Source: Cyanophora paradoxa (lineage: Eukaryota; Glaucocystophyceae; Cyanophorales; Cyanophoraceae). Taken from it: 64,000 bases of DNA. Position numbers and translations under genes: made by a program. Where the stretch lies: contig QPMI01000166.1 of assembly GCA_004431415.1 (NCBI GenBank), positions 1-64,000 of the forward strand, read 5' to 3'. This document shows, one piece after another, positions 12,654-30,520 of this stretch. Below the pieces are notes generated by a model. That model ran no database searches. It saw nothing but the letters and a program-made list of their open reading frames with translations, and was not told the DNA's origin. Numbering within the stretch: position 1 is the stretch's first letter; each line of letters begins with the position of its first letter.

Positions 12654-14517
12654 ATGCCGCCGAAAGTGCTCAAAGTGTGAGTTCTAGGCCGTAGCTAGAA
12701 TCTCCGTCGCCCTTGCGCACCGCTCACGCTCGGGCAGGCTCGTGTGCGGTGACGTGAATGGGCGACTCGGGCAGCTGTACGAGCGGGTCAACGCGGTCAA
12801 CGACAGCCATGGGCCTTTCACGGCCCTCTTCTGCGTCGGATCGTTCTTCGGCGTGTGCCTCTCCAGCAAGTACGCCGACCCGAAGGCGGACGTCATGGAC
12901 TACATCGCGGGGCGCAAGCGCGGTGCGCTCCGCTCCGTCGGCCCGCTCCCGTCGCGGGACGCTCGGGCGCTCCGCGCCGGCCCGCCAGCGCACATGCCAT
13001 CGGCCGCCGGCGGGGCTCACCGCCGCTCACGCGGGGCGGGCGGCAGCGCCGATCAAGACGTACGTGGTGCAGGGGAACGACTCGGGCAACGGGGAGCTGA
13101 ATCGGAGCCTGACGGGGGACATGGGCCCGAACCTGGTCTTCCTGGGGCGCTCGGGGGTCACCTCCGTGCAGGGCCTGAAGGTCGCCTTCCTCTCCGGCAC
13201 CTACGACCGCGCCCGCGTCACCGCCGACACCGACAACCAGCCCCCCGACGCGCGTGCCCCGCCCCCGCCCCGCCCCCCGCGCCCCGCACCGCATCTTACC
13301 TCTTACCCCGCTCGTCCGCCGGCGCAGGCGCCGTTCGACGGGTACTACACGCGGAAGGACGTGCAGATGCTGGTGCAGCTGACGGAGCTCGACTCGTTCA
13401 AGGGCGTCGACCTCCTCCTCACCGCCGAGTGGCCCAAGGACTTCGCCACCAACCTCCCGTCCGCCTGCCCCTCCCCGGCCCCGGCGCACCCCCCTCACTT
13501 TGCGGGGCGGCAGGGCGGACGGGCTGCCGGAGGGGGTGGACGCCTCCTGGGGCTCGCCCGTCTCCAGCCTCCTCGCCGCCGCCACCAAGCCCCGGTACCC
13601 CCCGCCTCCCCCTCCCCTCCGTGCGGGGCGAGCCGTACCCCTCCCGCGCCGCAGCTACCACTTCGCTTCGACGCACAACCGCTTCTTCCAGCGGGTGCGG
13701 CGTGCCGGCGCCGCGTGCTTCGCGCGCCGACGTACCCCCGCCCGCCCCAGGCCCCCTACCGCAACCGCGGCGGCCACCACGTCACCCGCATGGCGCGGCC
13801 CCCTCCCCGGCCGCGACTCCCTCGCTCTCTCATCATCGTGCCCCCAGATCTCTCTGGCCTCGATCGCCTCCGAAGACCCCAAGAACAAGGTGCCCCCGGC
13901 CCCGTGGCCGCCCCCGTGCCCGCCGCGCACGCCGACCTCGCGCCCCCTGCGCAGTACCTGCACGCGCTGCAGCTCACGCCCCTCATCGAGGTGGACGCCG
14001 CCACGCTCACCCAGGTCCCCCTCCGCCCCGCCTCCCGCATTGCACGCACCCACGCCGGCTTGACCGGCTCGCGCGCTCCTCTAGGTGCCCCCGAACTCGA
14101 CCCGCTTCCCCTTCGCGGCGTACGCCCCCGCGGGAGAGGTCGACGACGACGTACCCCCTCCCGCCCCCGCCCCGGCCCCGGCCGCCCCGGCCGCCCCCGC
14201 CGCGCCCCTTCCCGACCAATCCGCTGCCTTCCTCAACTCCTCCGGTACCCCCCCCCCCCCCCCCGCGACCTGCCTGTTCTCCCTCCTCCTCGGCGCTGAC
14301 GGCGGGCGTGCAGACAATGCGCTGCCGACGTCGTTCGGCAAGAAGAAGCCGAACCGGAACGAGGGGAGGCCGCCCCCGGTGCTTCCGCCCCCGCCCCCGC
14401 CCCCGCGCCCCCCGCGCAGGGCGGAGCTCACGCCGCCGCCCCCGCAGCCCAAGCGCCCGAAGCCCGAGGCGCCGATCCCGGGCCTTCTGGCGCCCACGCC
14501 GCGGCGCAGCCCCGACA

Positions 14518-14548
<31 letters not shown>

Positions 14549-15854
14549 GGTGCGCTGCCCCGCGCCCGGCCGCGCGGCGCCGCTCAAAGGCGGCGCAGGC
14601 AAGCGGGGGCGTGGCGAGGACGGCCCGACCTTCGTGAAGGACCGTGCGCTGTACCCCCTCCCTCCCCGCCCTCCGGCAGCCCGCCGTCGCGCTCAACCTC
14701 GGACCCAGCGCGAGCCTGGATCGCCTCGGAGTGCTGGTTCTGCCTCGGCAGCTCCCAGGCGACCCCGCCCCGCCCCGCCCCGCCCCGCGCGAGGCCGTGC
14801 ACGCCCACAGCCAGCTCACGCGCTCCCCCCAGGTGGAGAAGCACCTCGTGATCTCGGTGGGCGACGAGGTCTACCTCGCGCTGGCGCGTACCCCCCGCCC
14901 CGCCCGCGCGCCCCCTGCGCTGACCCCCCCGCAGGCGAAGGGGGCGCTGGTCTCGCAGCACGTGCTGCTGCTCCCCATCTCCCACTACGCCTCCTACAAC
15001 GAGGTCCCCGAGTCGGTGCGGGGGGCGGGGCGGCCGGCCCGGGCGCCCCGCCCTGCCGCTGAGGCGCCGTGCCCGGCAGGTGCTGGCGGAGATGGAGCGC
15101 TACAAGGAGGCCCTCAAGAAGTTCTTCGCCTCCCAGGTGCCCCCCGCCCCGAGGAGGCCGGCCCCCGGTCCGACGGGCCGAGCGACGCGCGCAGAACCTG
15201 GTCCCCGTGCTCTTCGACCGGAGCGTGCAGACCAAGGGCGCCGCCCACTTCCACCTCCAGGCGCGCCGCCGCGGGCCGCCCCGGGCAGCTAGCGCGCTGG
15301 AGGGGCGAGACGGGGCGGGCAGGTGGTGCCGGTGCCGGAGAAGCTGGCGCCCAAGGTGCAGGAGGTGTACGAGAAGGAGGGCGGGCGGCACCGCATCGGC
15401 TTCGAGAAGATCCTCCCCTTCGAGGACCTCAAGAAGGCGCCCCCGCCCCCCCGCCCCGCCCCCAGGCCCCCGCCCCTGATCGCGTGGGCCGCAGCAACTG
15501 GGCCCCCGGGACCAGTACTTCCTCGTGGAGCTCCCCACGGGGGACCGCCTCCTCCACCGCGTCCCCGGGGTCCGCCGCCGAGCCCCGCGCCCCCCTCCCC
15601 TCCCGCCGGCGTGACGCCGGGGGGCAGGGCGCGAGGCACCCGCTGCAGTTCGGGCGGGAGGCCCTCGCCGTCCTCATCAACAAGCCCGAGCGCGGCGACT
15701 GGAAGGCCCGCCCCCCCCCCGGTCCCCTGCCCCGTGCCCCCGCCGCCTCCGACCCTCGTCGCAGGCGTGCGTGGTGGACGAGGACGAGGAGAAGGCGATG
15801 GCCGGCCGCTTCCGAGACCGCTTCGCGCCCTTCGAGCCCCAGCCGGCCTCGTAG
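12654..15854 (+). CDS. CWF19L1: CWF19-like protein 1 (CwfJ family)
   Basis: Splicing- and lariat-associated protein related to debranching-enzyme cofactors. A tiny first exon (12654-12676) plus the next exon gives MPPKVLKVLVCGDVNGRLG, the N-terminal metallophosphatase-like motif; the donor is GTGAGT. Then FTALFCVGSFFG, NLVFLGRSGVT, FLSGTYDR, VDLLLTAEWPKDF, RYHFASTHNRFFQR and Pro-rich linkers. The CwfJ C-terminal domain 1 (HIT-like) has SECWFCLGSSQ near 14730, EKHLVISVGDEVYLALA, and ALVSQHVLLLPISHY near 14945. CwfJ domain 2 has HPLQFGREALAVLINKPERG near 15640 and RFRDRFAPFEPQPAS, ending at TAG 15852-15854. Introns at 15261-15322 and 15706-15764 use GC donors, as does the one after YLAL near 14885. 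One base is missing near 15510 (SNWAPG then DQYFLVELPTG). TGTAA occurs 48 nt after the stop. Confidence 0.92.
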
Positions 15855-15955
15855 GCCCGGGACCCTCCCCGGCCCTCCCCGCGAGCGCTTCGTAGAGCTA
15901 GTGTAAACATTATGCAAGCCGGCCTCGACGGAGCCGCCGCGAGGGAGGGGGCGGG

Positions 15956-17294
15956 TCAGTCCTCTCTCCTCTCGCTCTCGAAGGTCGGCGCGCTCGCCTC
16001 GATCTCCTTCACGAACTGCAGGGGAGGGGGATGAGCCACCGGAGGTGTACAGCGGCACGGGTGGGGGCCGGGCCTTGGCGATCTCGCCGGCGCCGATGCA
16101 GACCGCGTTGCCCACGACGGCCTTCAGCTCCTCGGGCGCCTGCCGCGAGCTTAACTCGACCGGGAACGGGCGCCGCGGGGATTCGAGCCCACCGATTCCT
16201 TGACGCCGGAGACGAGCCCCTCGACCATGCCCACCACCTTCCCGCCGTGCACCACCTGCGGCGAAGGCGTGTGGGGCGGAGAGGAGGGGCCGGGCTGGCG
16301 GGGGTAGACAGGCGCACCGGCCCGCCGCACATGCCCATCTCGAGCTCGCCGCCCTTGGTGGAGCCGAAAAACCGCGAGCCAGCCCAGCGCGTGAGCTGCC
16401 GGCGGCGTCGGGGCCGGCGCGCCGGGGCCGAGGGCGGGGCGGGCGGGGGCGCACGCGGCCGGCGGTGCTGTAAGGGATGAGGAACTCCTCGCCGTCCTGT
16501 GGGTCCTTGAAGAAGTTGTGCCCCACGTACTCCAGCGCCTGCGCCGGCGTGAGGCCCCCGCACGCATCCCGCAGGCGCGGGGCGCGGCGCACGGCGTCGG
16601 GGGGCGGGGCGTCGGCGGCGAGCTCGAGCGGGGCGGGGCCGATGTCGACCTCGTCCATGTCCTCCTCGAACCGCGCCTCGTCCTCGATGTGCAGCACCAC
16701 GAGGTCCAGCGTCGGGTGCCGGAACGCGCGCGGCCCCAGCCGCGCCGACTTGATCGGCACCCCCGACTCGCTCTGCGCGCCCGGCTCGGCCGGCGGCGGT
16801 TGCAGCCCCGATGCGCGAGCGCGGCGCGTCAGGCACCGCTCGGATGTCGATGTGGTACATCGTCGCGTCCTCGCGGACGAAGTGCAGGAAGGCGTGCCGG
16901 TCGTCGGCGTACAGGTGCGTGAACAGGAACGGGTGCGTGACGTGCGCTGTGCCTACGACGTGATACTTCTTCCCGAATCCCGGCCGAGCCCGCAGGAGGA
17001 AGGCTGACGAGCTGCCGGCCGCGCGCAAGGAGTGAGAGCTCGAGCGGCGGATCGGCTCGCGCGCGCCGCGCACCGCGAGAGCGGGTCCCAGCCCTCCATG
17101 CCCTGTTCCGGCAGGTAGAAGAACGTGTTCAGTCCGAACGACGAGCCCCGCAGCAGCTGCGGCAAGTCCGGGATGATGCGGCCCTCCTTGGCCTCGGACG
17201 ACATCGTTCGCACGCCGCAAGCGCGCGCCGGCGTCGCCCTATGCAGCGCCGCGACCGCGGCCGCCCGCGCTAGGCCCCGCGAGAGTCGCAGCAT
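15956..17294 (-). CDS. mitochondrial trypsin-fold peptidase with Cys nucleophile
   Basis: The ATG at 17294 opens a classic mitochondrial presequence (MLRLSRGLARAAAVAALHRA), then SSFGLNTFFYLPEQGMEGWD. The second exon has KKYHVVGTAHVTHPFLFTH near 16930, resembling the trypsin-2 TAH motif (catalytic His). RHPTLDLVVLHIED near 16700 supplies the Asp. GELEMGMCGGPV near 16335 is followed by VVHGGKVVGMVEGLVSGV near 16250, matching the GxSGGPVV...GKVVG block but with Cys (codon 16329-16327) in place of Ser. The last exon, FVKEIEASAPTFESERRED, ends at TGA 15958-15956. By fold this is a chymotrypsin-like hydrolase; substrate and true activity are unknown. It converges with CWF19L1, with 101 nt between stops. 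Confidence is high for the gene and moderate for catalytic competence. Confidence 0.7.
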
Positions 17295-17535
17295 CTGCCC
17301 GGAAACAGGCCCCTGCCGGAGCCGATCGCTCACTTGCCGAGTCGGACAGAGCGTCTTGCCCAGATAGCCAGGAAAGCGCACGGGCAGCCGCACCAACAGC
17401 TCTTTCGCACCGACTGCGCACGGACGGCGCACTGCCTCGCCGTCATCCACGACCGCGCGGGCGGACCGCGCCCGTGAGCCCGACAGCGTTGCACCATCGG
17501 CGCCGAAACCACCGTAGCGTCGTGCCGGCGGCTCG
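17295..17535. promoter_or_regulatory. bidirectional promoter interval peptidase/MED31
   Basis: 241 nt between opposing start codons (17294 minus, 17536 plus). GC-rich, with no obvious TATA box. Confidence 0.5.
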
Positions 17536-18261
17536 ATGGAGGAGGAGCAGGGCGAGAGCTTCTCCATCAACGTGCCCGATGATGTGCGCTTCCAGATGGA
17601 CCTGGAGTTCCTGCAGTGTCTTGCGAGCCCGGTGTACTTGCATCGTGCGCCGACCTCCCGACCGCCGCGCAGCCCGCAGCCCGCCGCATCAGAGTGCCGC
17701 TCACCGCTCCGACAGACCTCGCAATCAATCGCTACCTGGACGACGAGGCGTTCCTCGAGTATCTGAAGTACCTCTCGTACTTCCGGAGGCCGGAGTACGC
17801 TCGCTACGTCGTGTGCGTGCCAGTGCCTGGCGGCGTGTTCTGCCACGCCCTCACCCTACACGCGTCTCGCATGCCCGCCCAGCTACCCGCACGCGCTGCA
17901 CTTTCTGGAGTTGCTTGGCGAGGAACGCTTCCGCAAGGAGCTCAAAAGGCCGGACTGCCAGGCGCGGCAGGCGCGGCAGCCCCCCGCCCCCGCACCGCTC
18001 ATGCCCGCGCCGCAGGACTTCATCCACCGCCAGCAGTTCTTCCACTGGGCGCGCTACCGGGAGAACCGGATCAAGGAGGCGCTCGAGGCGCGTCCCAAGG
18101 AGGAGCCAAAACCCGATCCAGCCTCGCCGCCCCCACCCTCGCCCCCCATGCCGGTCGCCGCTCCGGCGCCGGTCGCGCAGCCCGTGAACAAGCCCGCCGT
18201 CCCGCTGCCGAGGGCAGCAGGCTCGGGGAAGCCTGCAGGCAACACTGGCAAGGTCCCATAG
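17536..18261 (+). CDS. MED31: Mediator complex subunit 31 (MED31/Soh1)
   Basis: Subunit of the Mediator middle module, which links activators to RNA polymerase II. Exons: 17536-17644, 17716-17812, 17883-18261, with GT-AG introns of 71 and 70 nt. Joined blocks are FQMDLEFLQCLASPVYLHHL, INRYLDDEAFLEYLKYLSYF, RRPEYARYVVYPHALHFLEL, GEERFRKELKRPDC, then DFIHRQQFFHWARYRENRIK. Together these cover the whole Soh1 domain. A 51-nt in-frame Gln/Pro/Ala segment between the last two blocks has no GT donor and is either an insertion or a GC-AG intron. A Pro-rich tail follows, ending at TAG 18259-18261. Start ATG 17536 gives a short acidic lead (MEEEQGESFS). Confidence 0.94.
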
Positions 18262-18867
18262 GCGCCCGCCCCGGTACCGTTACCGGTGCTGCTTTTATTA
18301 GTTGTCGCCTCGCTGAGTTCGAGGTACCATGGCATGGTGGTTGCTCATCGGCTTGATAGCTGAAAGTGTAAAGCCCAGCTTTCATGATCAGTTACTGCGT
18401 TGACGTCCAGCCCCGTCGCGCGACCCAGATCCGACACACTGGGCTTATGTCGGTGCCGGCGCCACGTGCACATGCACTGCAGCTGCAGCTGCGGTAGATC
18501 TGGATCTAGATCTAGATCGCGCGCGCGGCCGGGCCGCGCGCGCGCGTAAGCGTCCCCGCCGGGCCCCATGCATGCTGCAGCTAGTGCATGCGCGCTCTAT
18601 TCGGCGCGGAGCTGGCTGCAGCGCCTCGGCTCGTCGAGTCGATCAAGCTCGCCGCGCGCGGGCCGAGCTCGAGCTCGCGGTCAATAGCACGCCGCGGCGT
18701 CCCTTAGGTCCATTGAGGGACAGGGGGGGCAAGGCGCCGGGTACGCAATAAAGAACACCGCAGCTTGCAGACAGGCGCCGAAGCAAGCAGCCTTCGCCAC
18801 AGCCCGCTGCGCCACAGGCTGAGCAGCTGGACTGCATCGCCGCGGCGGCCGAGGGCCGCTTGGCGAG
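18262..18867. other. intergenic with GC palindrome
   Basis: Separates the co-directional MED31 and kinase genes. It contains TGTAA at 18368-18372, tandem GATCTAGATC units near 18500 and a long alternating CG inverted repeat at about 18519-18545. No gene is recognised. Confidence 0.5.
18519..18545. repeat. alternating CG inverted repeat
   Basis: GCGCGCGCGGCC and GGCCGCGCGCGC arms flank a very short centre, immediately after tandem GATCTAGATC units. It could extrude a hairpin or adopt Z-DNA. Confidence 0.7.
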
Positions 18868-25212
<6,345 letters not shown>

Positions 25213-26072
25213 GCGGCCCCGCCGGCACAGCGCAGGAGCGAGCCCCCGGCGACTGCACACTTTGTAACCCGTTGCGTCTGCGACGGCCATGGCCATGTGC
25301 CGGAGCTCAGCGACTCCTATGCGTTTTTCTCTCCTGTACTTTCGTATCGCTACATTATCGATATTCTCACTACTGTATCAATATTTTAAAATCACTTTCT
25401 AGTGCGATTTCAGCACTGCACCTATCTAGTTTTTCGTAGCATGTCGCAGCCAGTTCTAATTCTAGTGGCCACGTTCTCGGTACGTCGGGCCCTTATTGAT
25501 GCGTGATTGATGTGGTTTACTAGTTATAGATTTTAGGGAATGCATCCGACAGTTCTTTGCATTTCTGATGAAGTCGAAGACATGATGTATTGATCGTCGG
25601 AGCTCCAGCATTAGCGCTAGCCTGGCGGCCTCAAGCATGTGCGCTGCAGCTGCAAGCCTGCAACTGCGCATGCAGCCTGCAGCCGTGCACGTCACGGCGT
25701 GACTCGTGACGTGAGCTTGATCATGATCATGAGTACTCATACATGCGCATGCACGTCTACGTCGACGTCAAGCGCTATAGCTAGCGGTCTCGAGCTCTGT
25801 CGACGTCGACGTCGGCGCGAGCATCGAGCTCGAGATGAACTTCGGAATTGTGAGGAACCGATGCGCCGCGGCGCCCGGCCCGCGGCGGCCGATTGCGGGG
25901 GATTGCGGGGGGGTATTGCGTATACGTGGAGCTGGTGGCAGCTGCGGTGCCGCTGCACGCGCATACGTATACCGTATACGTATTGCGTACGCGTACATAT
26001 ACGAGCTGTACTTGTTTATAATTAGCTAGCAAGCTTGGAAACACTCGTCAACTCAAACGCCGCGCGGTTCTC
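25213..26072. other. low-GC intergenic island with palindromes
   Basis: 860 nt between the kinase and TspO. The first part is AT-rich (probable 3' UTR; TGTAA at 25263-25267, 51 nt after the stop). From 25690 it becomes a string of palindromes: TGATCATGATCATGAGTACT, CATGCGCATGCACG, GTCGACGTCGACGTC and CGTATACCGTATACG. No gene is recognised. Confidence 0.6.
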
Positions 26073-26908
26073 ATGGGCGACTTCGGCGACCTGGTAGAAC
26101 TCTTCGAGGAAGCTTGGAGAACCATTCAGACGGAGGCGCCAAAGCGCTTTTCGAGGACGGCGCTAGCTCGAGAGTGGCCATCGAACACCGCTTCGTTGCC
26201 CATGTGCTTGGCGCTCGTCGTTGGGATCGGCAACATGGGCGGGCTGGTGCGCACCGGCTCACCGCCGCTCACGCGGGGCGGGCCGCGAGCCTTCTGCCAG
26301 GCTGACATCAGCGTAGGCGGCGCTAAGGGCGGCGTGGCGCAAGAGCCCGCCGTGGGCGACGATCCTGCTGGCGCTGCGGCTTCCTGTGCAGATTCTGCAG
26401 GCCCTCGCGCTGTTCGTGATGCAGTCCAAGGGCTCGGCGGGGGCTGCCGTGACGACGACCGCGTGCAACGCGCTCTTCGGCCTGCAGCTGGTTGCCTCGT
26501 CCTTGTGGGCGAGCTGCCTCTTCTCCTGGGTGAGCTGCTCGTCGCGAGGCCCCGCCCGCCCGTCCCGCGCCGACCTTCGAGTGCAGGACGCGAGCCTCAT
26601 CGCTGCAGGATTCGCGGCTCTCTACATTTTAACAGCGATGGGCTGCACGCTTATCTTTGCAGCGGTACGCAATGTCGACGGGCGCCCCGCCTCGCTCGCC
26701 GCGCAACCGCCGCGCCCGGCCTCACGTCGCGCGCCGCGGCGCCCGTGCGCAGACGTCTCCGCTGGCGGCGGTGCTGATGATGCCGACGCCCATCTGGGCG
26801 GCGATGGCCTGCTGTGCGAACGCCGTGCTACTAAACCTCGGCCCGCCCCCTACCCACGAGGAGAAGCAGGAGGTCGAGAAGGCGATACGAACGAAGAAGC
26901 AGAAGTAG
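26073..26908 (+). CDS. TspO/MBR (translocator protein) family membrane protein
   Basis: Four exons that keep frame: 26073-26246, 26317-26529, 26587-26664, 26753-26908, giving about 206 residues. Helix 1 is LPMCLALVVGIGNMGGL. WRKSPPWATILLALRLPVQI matches the family's W-x-S-L-x-K-P-x-W-x-P loop and second helix. ALFGLQLVASSLWASCLFSW, DASLIAAGFAALYILTAMGC and SPLAAVLMMPTPIWAAMACC follow the TspO helix 3-5 order. A basic tail (KAIRTKKQK) ends at TAG 26906-26908. Family members sit in mitochondrial, plastid or ER membranes and bind porphyrins or sterols. The N-terminal 44 residues are an extension of unclear role. The first acceptor is GTAG preceded by CTGAC. The stop is 49 nt from the convergent katanin stop. 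Similarity is moderate. Confidence 0.62.
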
Positions 26909-26957
26909 TGGGAGAGAAATCGCAAGGGATCGCACGGAGGGCGGCGTGTGCGGGGCG

Positions 26958-29900
26958 CTACGCGAAGGGCTCTAGGGCGGGGAGGAGGGAGCGGGCGGCC
27001 TGCCCCGCGCGCCCCGACTTCTCCGCGAGCCTCTGCACCGCCGGCTTCAGCGCCACCAGCGCGTCGTAGCACGCCCGGCACTTCTGCTGCCTGCCGCGGG
27101 CGTCGGCCCGAGAGCGGGGGCCGCCGGTGCCCGGCCCCGCACCTCTCCTCCGCGACCAGGTCGACACCGACCGAGAAGCGCGAGCCGACGGAGTCGAGGA
27201 TGCGCTGCCGGGGCCGTGAGGGGGAGGGGCGGGGGAGGGGCGCGGGGCGGCGGGCCTGGGAGAAGGCGCGCGTGACGAGGGCGACCATCTCGAGCGCCTT
27301 GGACCAGTAGGTCTGGGGGCACCGGCGCCGGTGAGGGGCGGGGAGGGGGGGGGAGGGGGCGCGCGCGGACCTCGTACTTGGAGCCGAGGAGGTCGCGGAG
27401 GGCGGGCAGGAGCAGCCGCGCCACGTCGAGGTCGAGGGCGGCCGGCCTACGGCGCGCCGCACCGCCGGTCGGGCTCGGTGCAGGGCGGGCGGGGCGGGGC
27501 GCACCGCTGGACGAGGACGGCGACGACGTCGGCGGTGACGGGGGGCTCGGAGATGCGCGCCACCATCTCCGCGCACGCCCGCGCCCCGCCCTGCGCCCAC
27601 TGCTGCCGCACCAGCTGCCCGGCGCGAGCGCGCGCGTCGGCGGGGCGCGGAGGGGCGGGCGGGGCGGGCGGGCGGGGCAGGGGGTCGGACGCGGAGCTGG
27701 GAGGCGCGGGCGCGCATGATGCCGACCCAGTCGCCGTGCTTCTCCAGCAGCGCCGCCATCACCGCCTGGTCGTTCCCCGGCACCTGCGGGCGCGCACGGG
27801 CCTCAGCGCCCCGCGGAGGCGATCGATCCAGAGCGAGGCGGGCGCGGGGCGCGCCAGCATGGCGTCGCTCCCCGCGGGGGCCATGTGGCGCTGCCGGGGG
27901 CGCGCGTGAGCGGGATGCGGGCGGGGCTCGGGGGCGCGGGGCGCCGGCCTCGCACCGGGCGAAGGCGGCGATGTCGAGGCCGACGGGGCCCGCCGGCACC
28001 TCCGGCACGTACGAGTGCGCCTCCGGCCGCGCCCGCGGGTCGAGCCCCGCCCGCACCGACGGCCCCGCCCCGCCGCCTGGGCCGGCGCCGCCGACTGGAC
28101 GGGAAGGGAGGGGGCGGGCGGGGACGGGCAGCGGGGGAGGGCGGAGGAGGACGGGGGGACGAGGCGGGGGAGCCCCGTGGTGGGCGGGGCGCAGGGCATC
28201 GGAGGGGCCGGCGGCGGCTCCCGCGCTGCGCGGCGGCTCTCCTGCCGGCGAGGGTCAGGGCGGCGGGCGGGCGGGGCGGGCGGGAGCTGCGGCGCACCGC
28301 CGCGGCGAGGGAGTCGCCCATCTGAGTGCCGACGGAGGCGCGTGGCTGGGCCGGGGCGTGGCCGGCCGGCGCTCGGCGGCGCCGGGGCGGGGGGAAGGCG
28401 GAGCCGAAGGGGCCCCGGGGGAGGAGGAGGAGGCGGAGCTCTGCCGGGGCAGGGCGACGACGTTCGAGGCGGGCGGGGCGGCGGAGGCGGCGGAGGCGGC
28501 GGCGCGGCCCGAGGCGGAGCGGGGCGGGGCCGAGGGGCGGGGGGCGTCGGCGGCGGGCCGGAGCTGGTGCGGGGCGGGCGGGCGCGGTCGGGGTCGATGT
28601 GGCGGCGGGGCCGGGGCTCTTGGAGCGGAGGGCGAGGGGCGGGGCCCCGGGGCGGCGGAGGAGGGCGGGGAGGCCTGCGGGGCCAGCGGCGCGGCCCGCA
28701 GAAGGTCCGCCAGGTCGTCCGGCTCTGCGGGGGCCGTCAGGGCGGGGAAGGGCGCGGGGGTTCGGCGGGGCGGCGCGCCTGGGGAGTCGGAGGGGACGGA
28801 GGCGGCGTGCACGGGCCCCCGGGGCGCCGTGTTGGGCCGGTGCGTCGTCGGCGGCCTGTAGTCCGCCGCGCTGCAGAACGGGCGCACGAGCTGCGGGGGA
28901 CAGGGTTGGGGCCGGCGCGGGAGCGCGCGGTGCGGGCGGGGGGCGGGGGGGTGCCCACCCGCATGTCGACGAGGTAGAGCTGGACGAAGGAGGAGCTGAC
29001 GAGCGCCGCCACCAGCTGCCGGCCCGGCGTCGGCGGCGGCGGCGCGCGGGGGCGGGGGCGGCGCGTGGGGGCGGGGGCACCTGGTCGTGCATGAAGGTCC
29101 AGTCGGCGAGGGTCTTGAGGGAGAGGTCGATGGCGTCGTAGCAGTAGACGGGCTCCCACGCCCACACGCGCAGCGCCTCGTGCGAGGCCGCCACGACGAC
29201 CTTGCCGTCCGGCGTGAAGCTCGCCGCCCTGATCCCCGTCTCCGCCTCCGTCGTGCTCGACACGCACGCGAAAGTCTCCACGTCCCAGAACTTCACCGTC
29301 CGGTCCATCGAGCCCGTCACCAGCAGGAACTGCCGCCCCCGCCCCCGCCGGCTCGCGCGGGGGGAGGAAAGGAAAGGAGAGGAGAGGAAAGGAGCGGGGC
29401 ACCTCGCTGGGGTGGAAGTCGACGGACGTGATGGAACCCGTGTGCGTCGCGAAGTCTTTCAGCAGCTTCCCCGCGGTCAGGTCCCACACCTGCCGTCCGG
29501 GTTCGCGGCGGGGGTGGCGGGGCGCGCGGGGCGGGGCCGGCGGGCCTTCACGAGGCCGTCGTCGCCCCCCGAGACGACCCAGCGCCCGTCCGGGCTGAAT
29601 TTGATCTTTGTTATCGCCTTCGTGTGGCCCTTGTACGTCTGCGGCAGCGCGGGTGACGGGGGGCGCGCGGGCGGTGGCGGCGCGGGCGCACCGCGACGGC
29701 GCCCTTCTGCCGCACGTCCCAAATCTTCAGATTCGTGTCCAGGGAGCCCGAGCCGAAGTACTGCCCGTACGGGTGGAACTCCACGGCCGTGCAGTTCGTC
29801 AGGTGGCCCCGCATCGTCTTCGAGGCTGCGGCCCAGCGGCGTCGGTCCCAGTGGCGAGCGCGAGGCGGGAACTTCGCACCGCGTTGGGTCTCAAGGTCCC

Positions 29901-30292
29901 AGAGCATCAGCGTCCCGCCCGAGGACCCCGCAACGACGTTGAGCTCCTCGGGGTCGAAGGTGCAGCATTCCGCGGAAGTCTTGTGGCCCAGCAGGCTCTG
30001 CGTCGGGCGTCGGCGGTCAGGGAGTAGCTAAGCACGGCGGCGCGGGAGACGCCTCGAACGCACAGCCATCGGGGCGCCGGGCCTGTTCGCCATCCAGATG
30101 TTCACTTTCCGGTCCTCCCCGCCCGTGGCGAAGAGACCCGATCCTTTTCGCCCAAACTCTAGGCATCGGGTGTTTCCAGCGTGCGCGTTGAACTCCTCTG
30201 AGCGAGGCGCGGATCAGACAGGTTGAGCGCTTCAGACGAGCGTTGAGGCAGCGGCGGGCAAAGCGCGTACGGTACTTGCGGGCACGCTTCAT
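26958..30292 (-). CDS. KATNB1: katanin p80 WD40-repeat subunit B1
   Basis: Targeting and regulatory subunit of the microtubule-severing ATPase katanin. A 22-nt first exon (30292-30271) splices to give MKRARKYQEEFNAHAGNTRC, then GLFATGGEDRKVNIWMANRP. WD40 repeats follow: LLGHKTSAECCTFDPEELNV near 29960, LTNCTAVEFHPYGQYFGSGS near 29800, TYKGHTKAITKIKFSPDGRW near 29630, THTGSITSVDFHPSE near 29440, GSMDRTVKFWDVETF near 29310, and ALRVWAWEPVYCYDAIDLSL near 29150. A Pro/Ala-rich linker leads to the con80 domain: NDQAVMAALLEKHGDWVGIM near 27760, LLLPALRDLLGSKYE near 27400, TYWSKALEMVALVTRAFSQ near 27300 and SVGSRFSVGVDLVAEER near 27170. It ends at TAG 26960-26958. Con80 binds the p60 catalytic subunit. 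The gene is complete. Confidence 0.93.
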
Positions 30293-30520
30293 CGCCGACT
30301 GACCGGCTCCGTGCCGCGCTCACGCTGCTGGCTTGGCGCGCAAGGTTGATCGACGGCCGGGAAGCGTCCAGCTGGATCCGCAGCTAGCTTCAGGAGATAA
30401 ATAAGCTACGCTGTAACAGCGTGGTACTGTGATGACGCTGGTATTGAAGGCTTGCTCAAATTTGCCGTACCCACGCAACTTCAGCCATTGCCGACGTCCA
30501 ACTCGGGCCGGCGACGTGGG
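30293..30520. promoter_or_regulatory. bidirectional promoter interval KATNB1/ERGIC
   Basis: 228 nt between opposing start codons (30292 minus, 30521 plus). It is less GC-rich than the flanks, with an AT-leaning patch near 30395 (GAGATAAATAAGCTACG). Confidence 0.5.
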
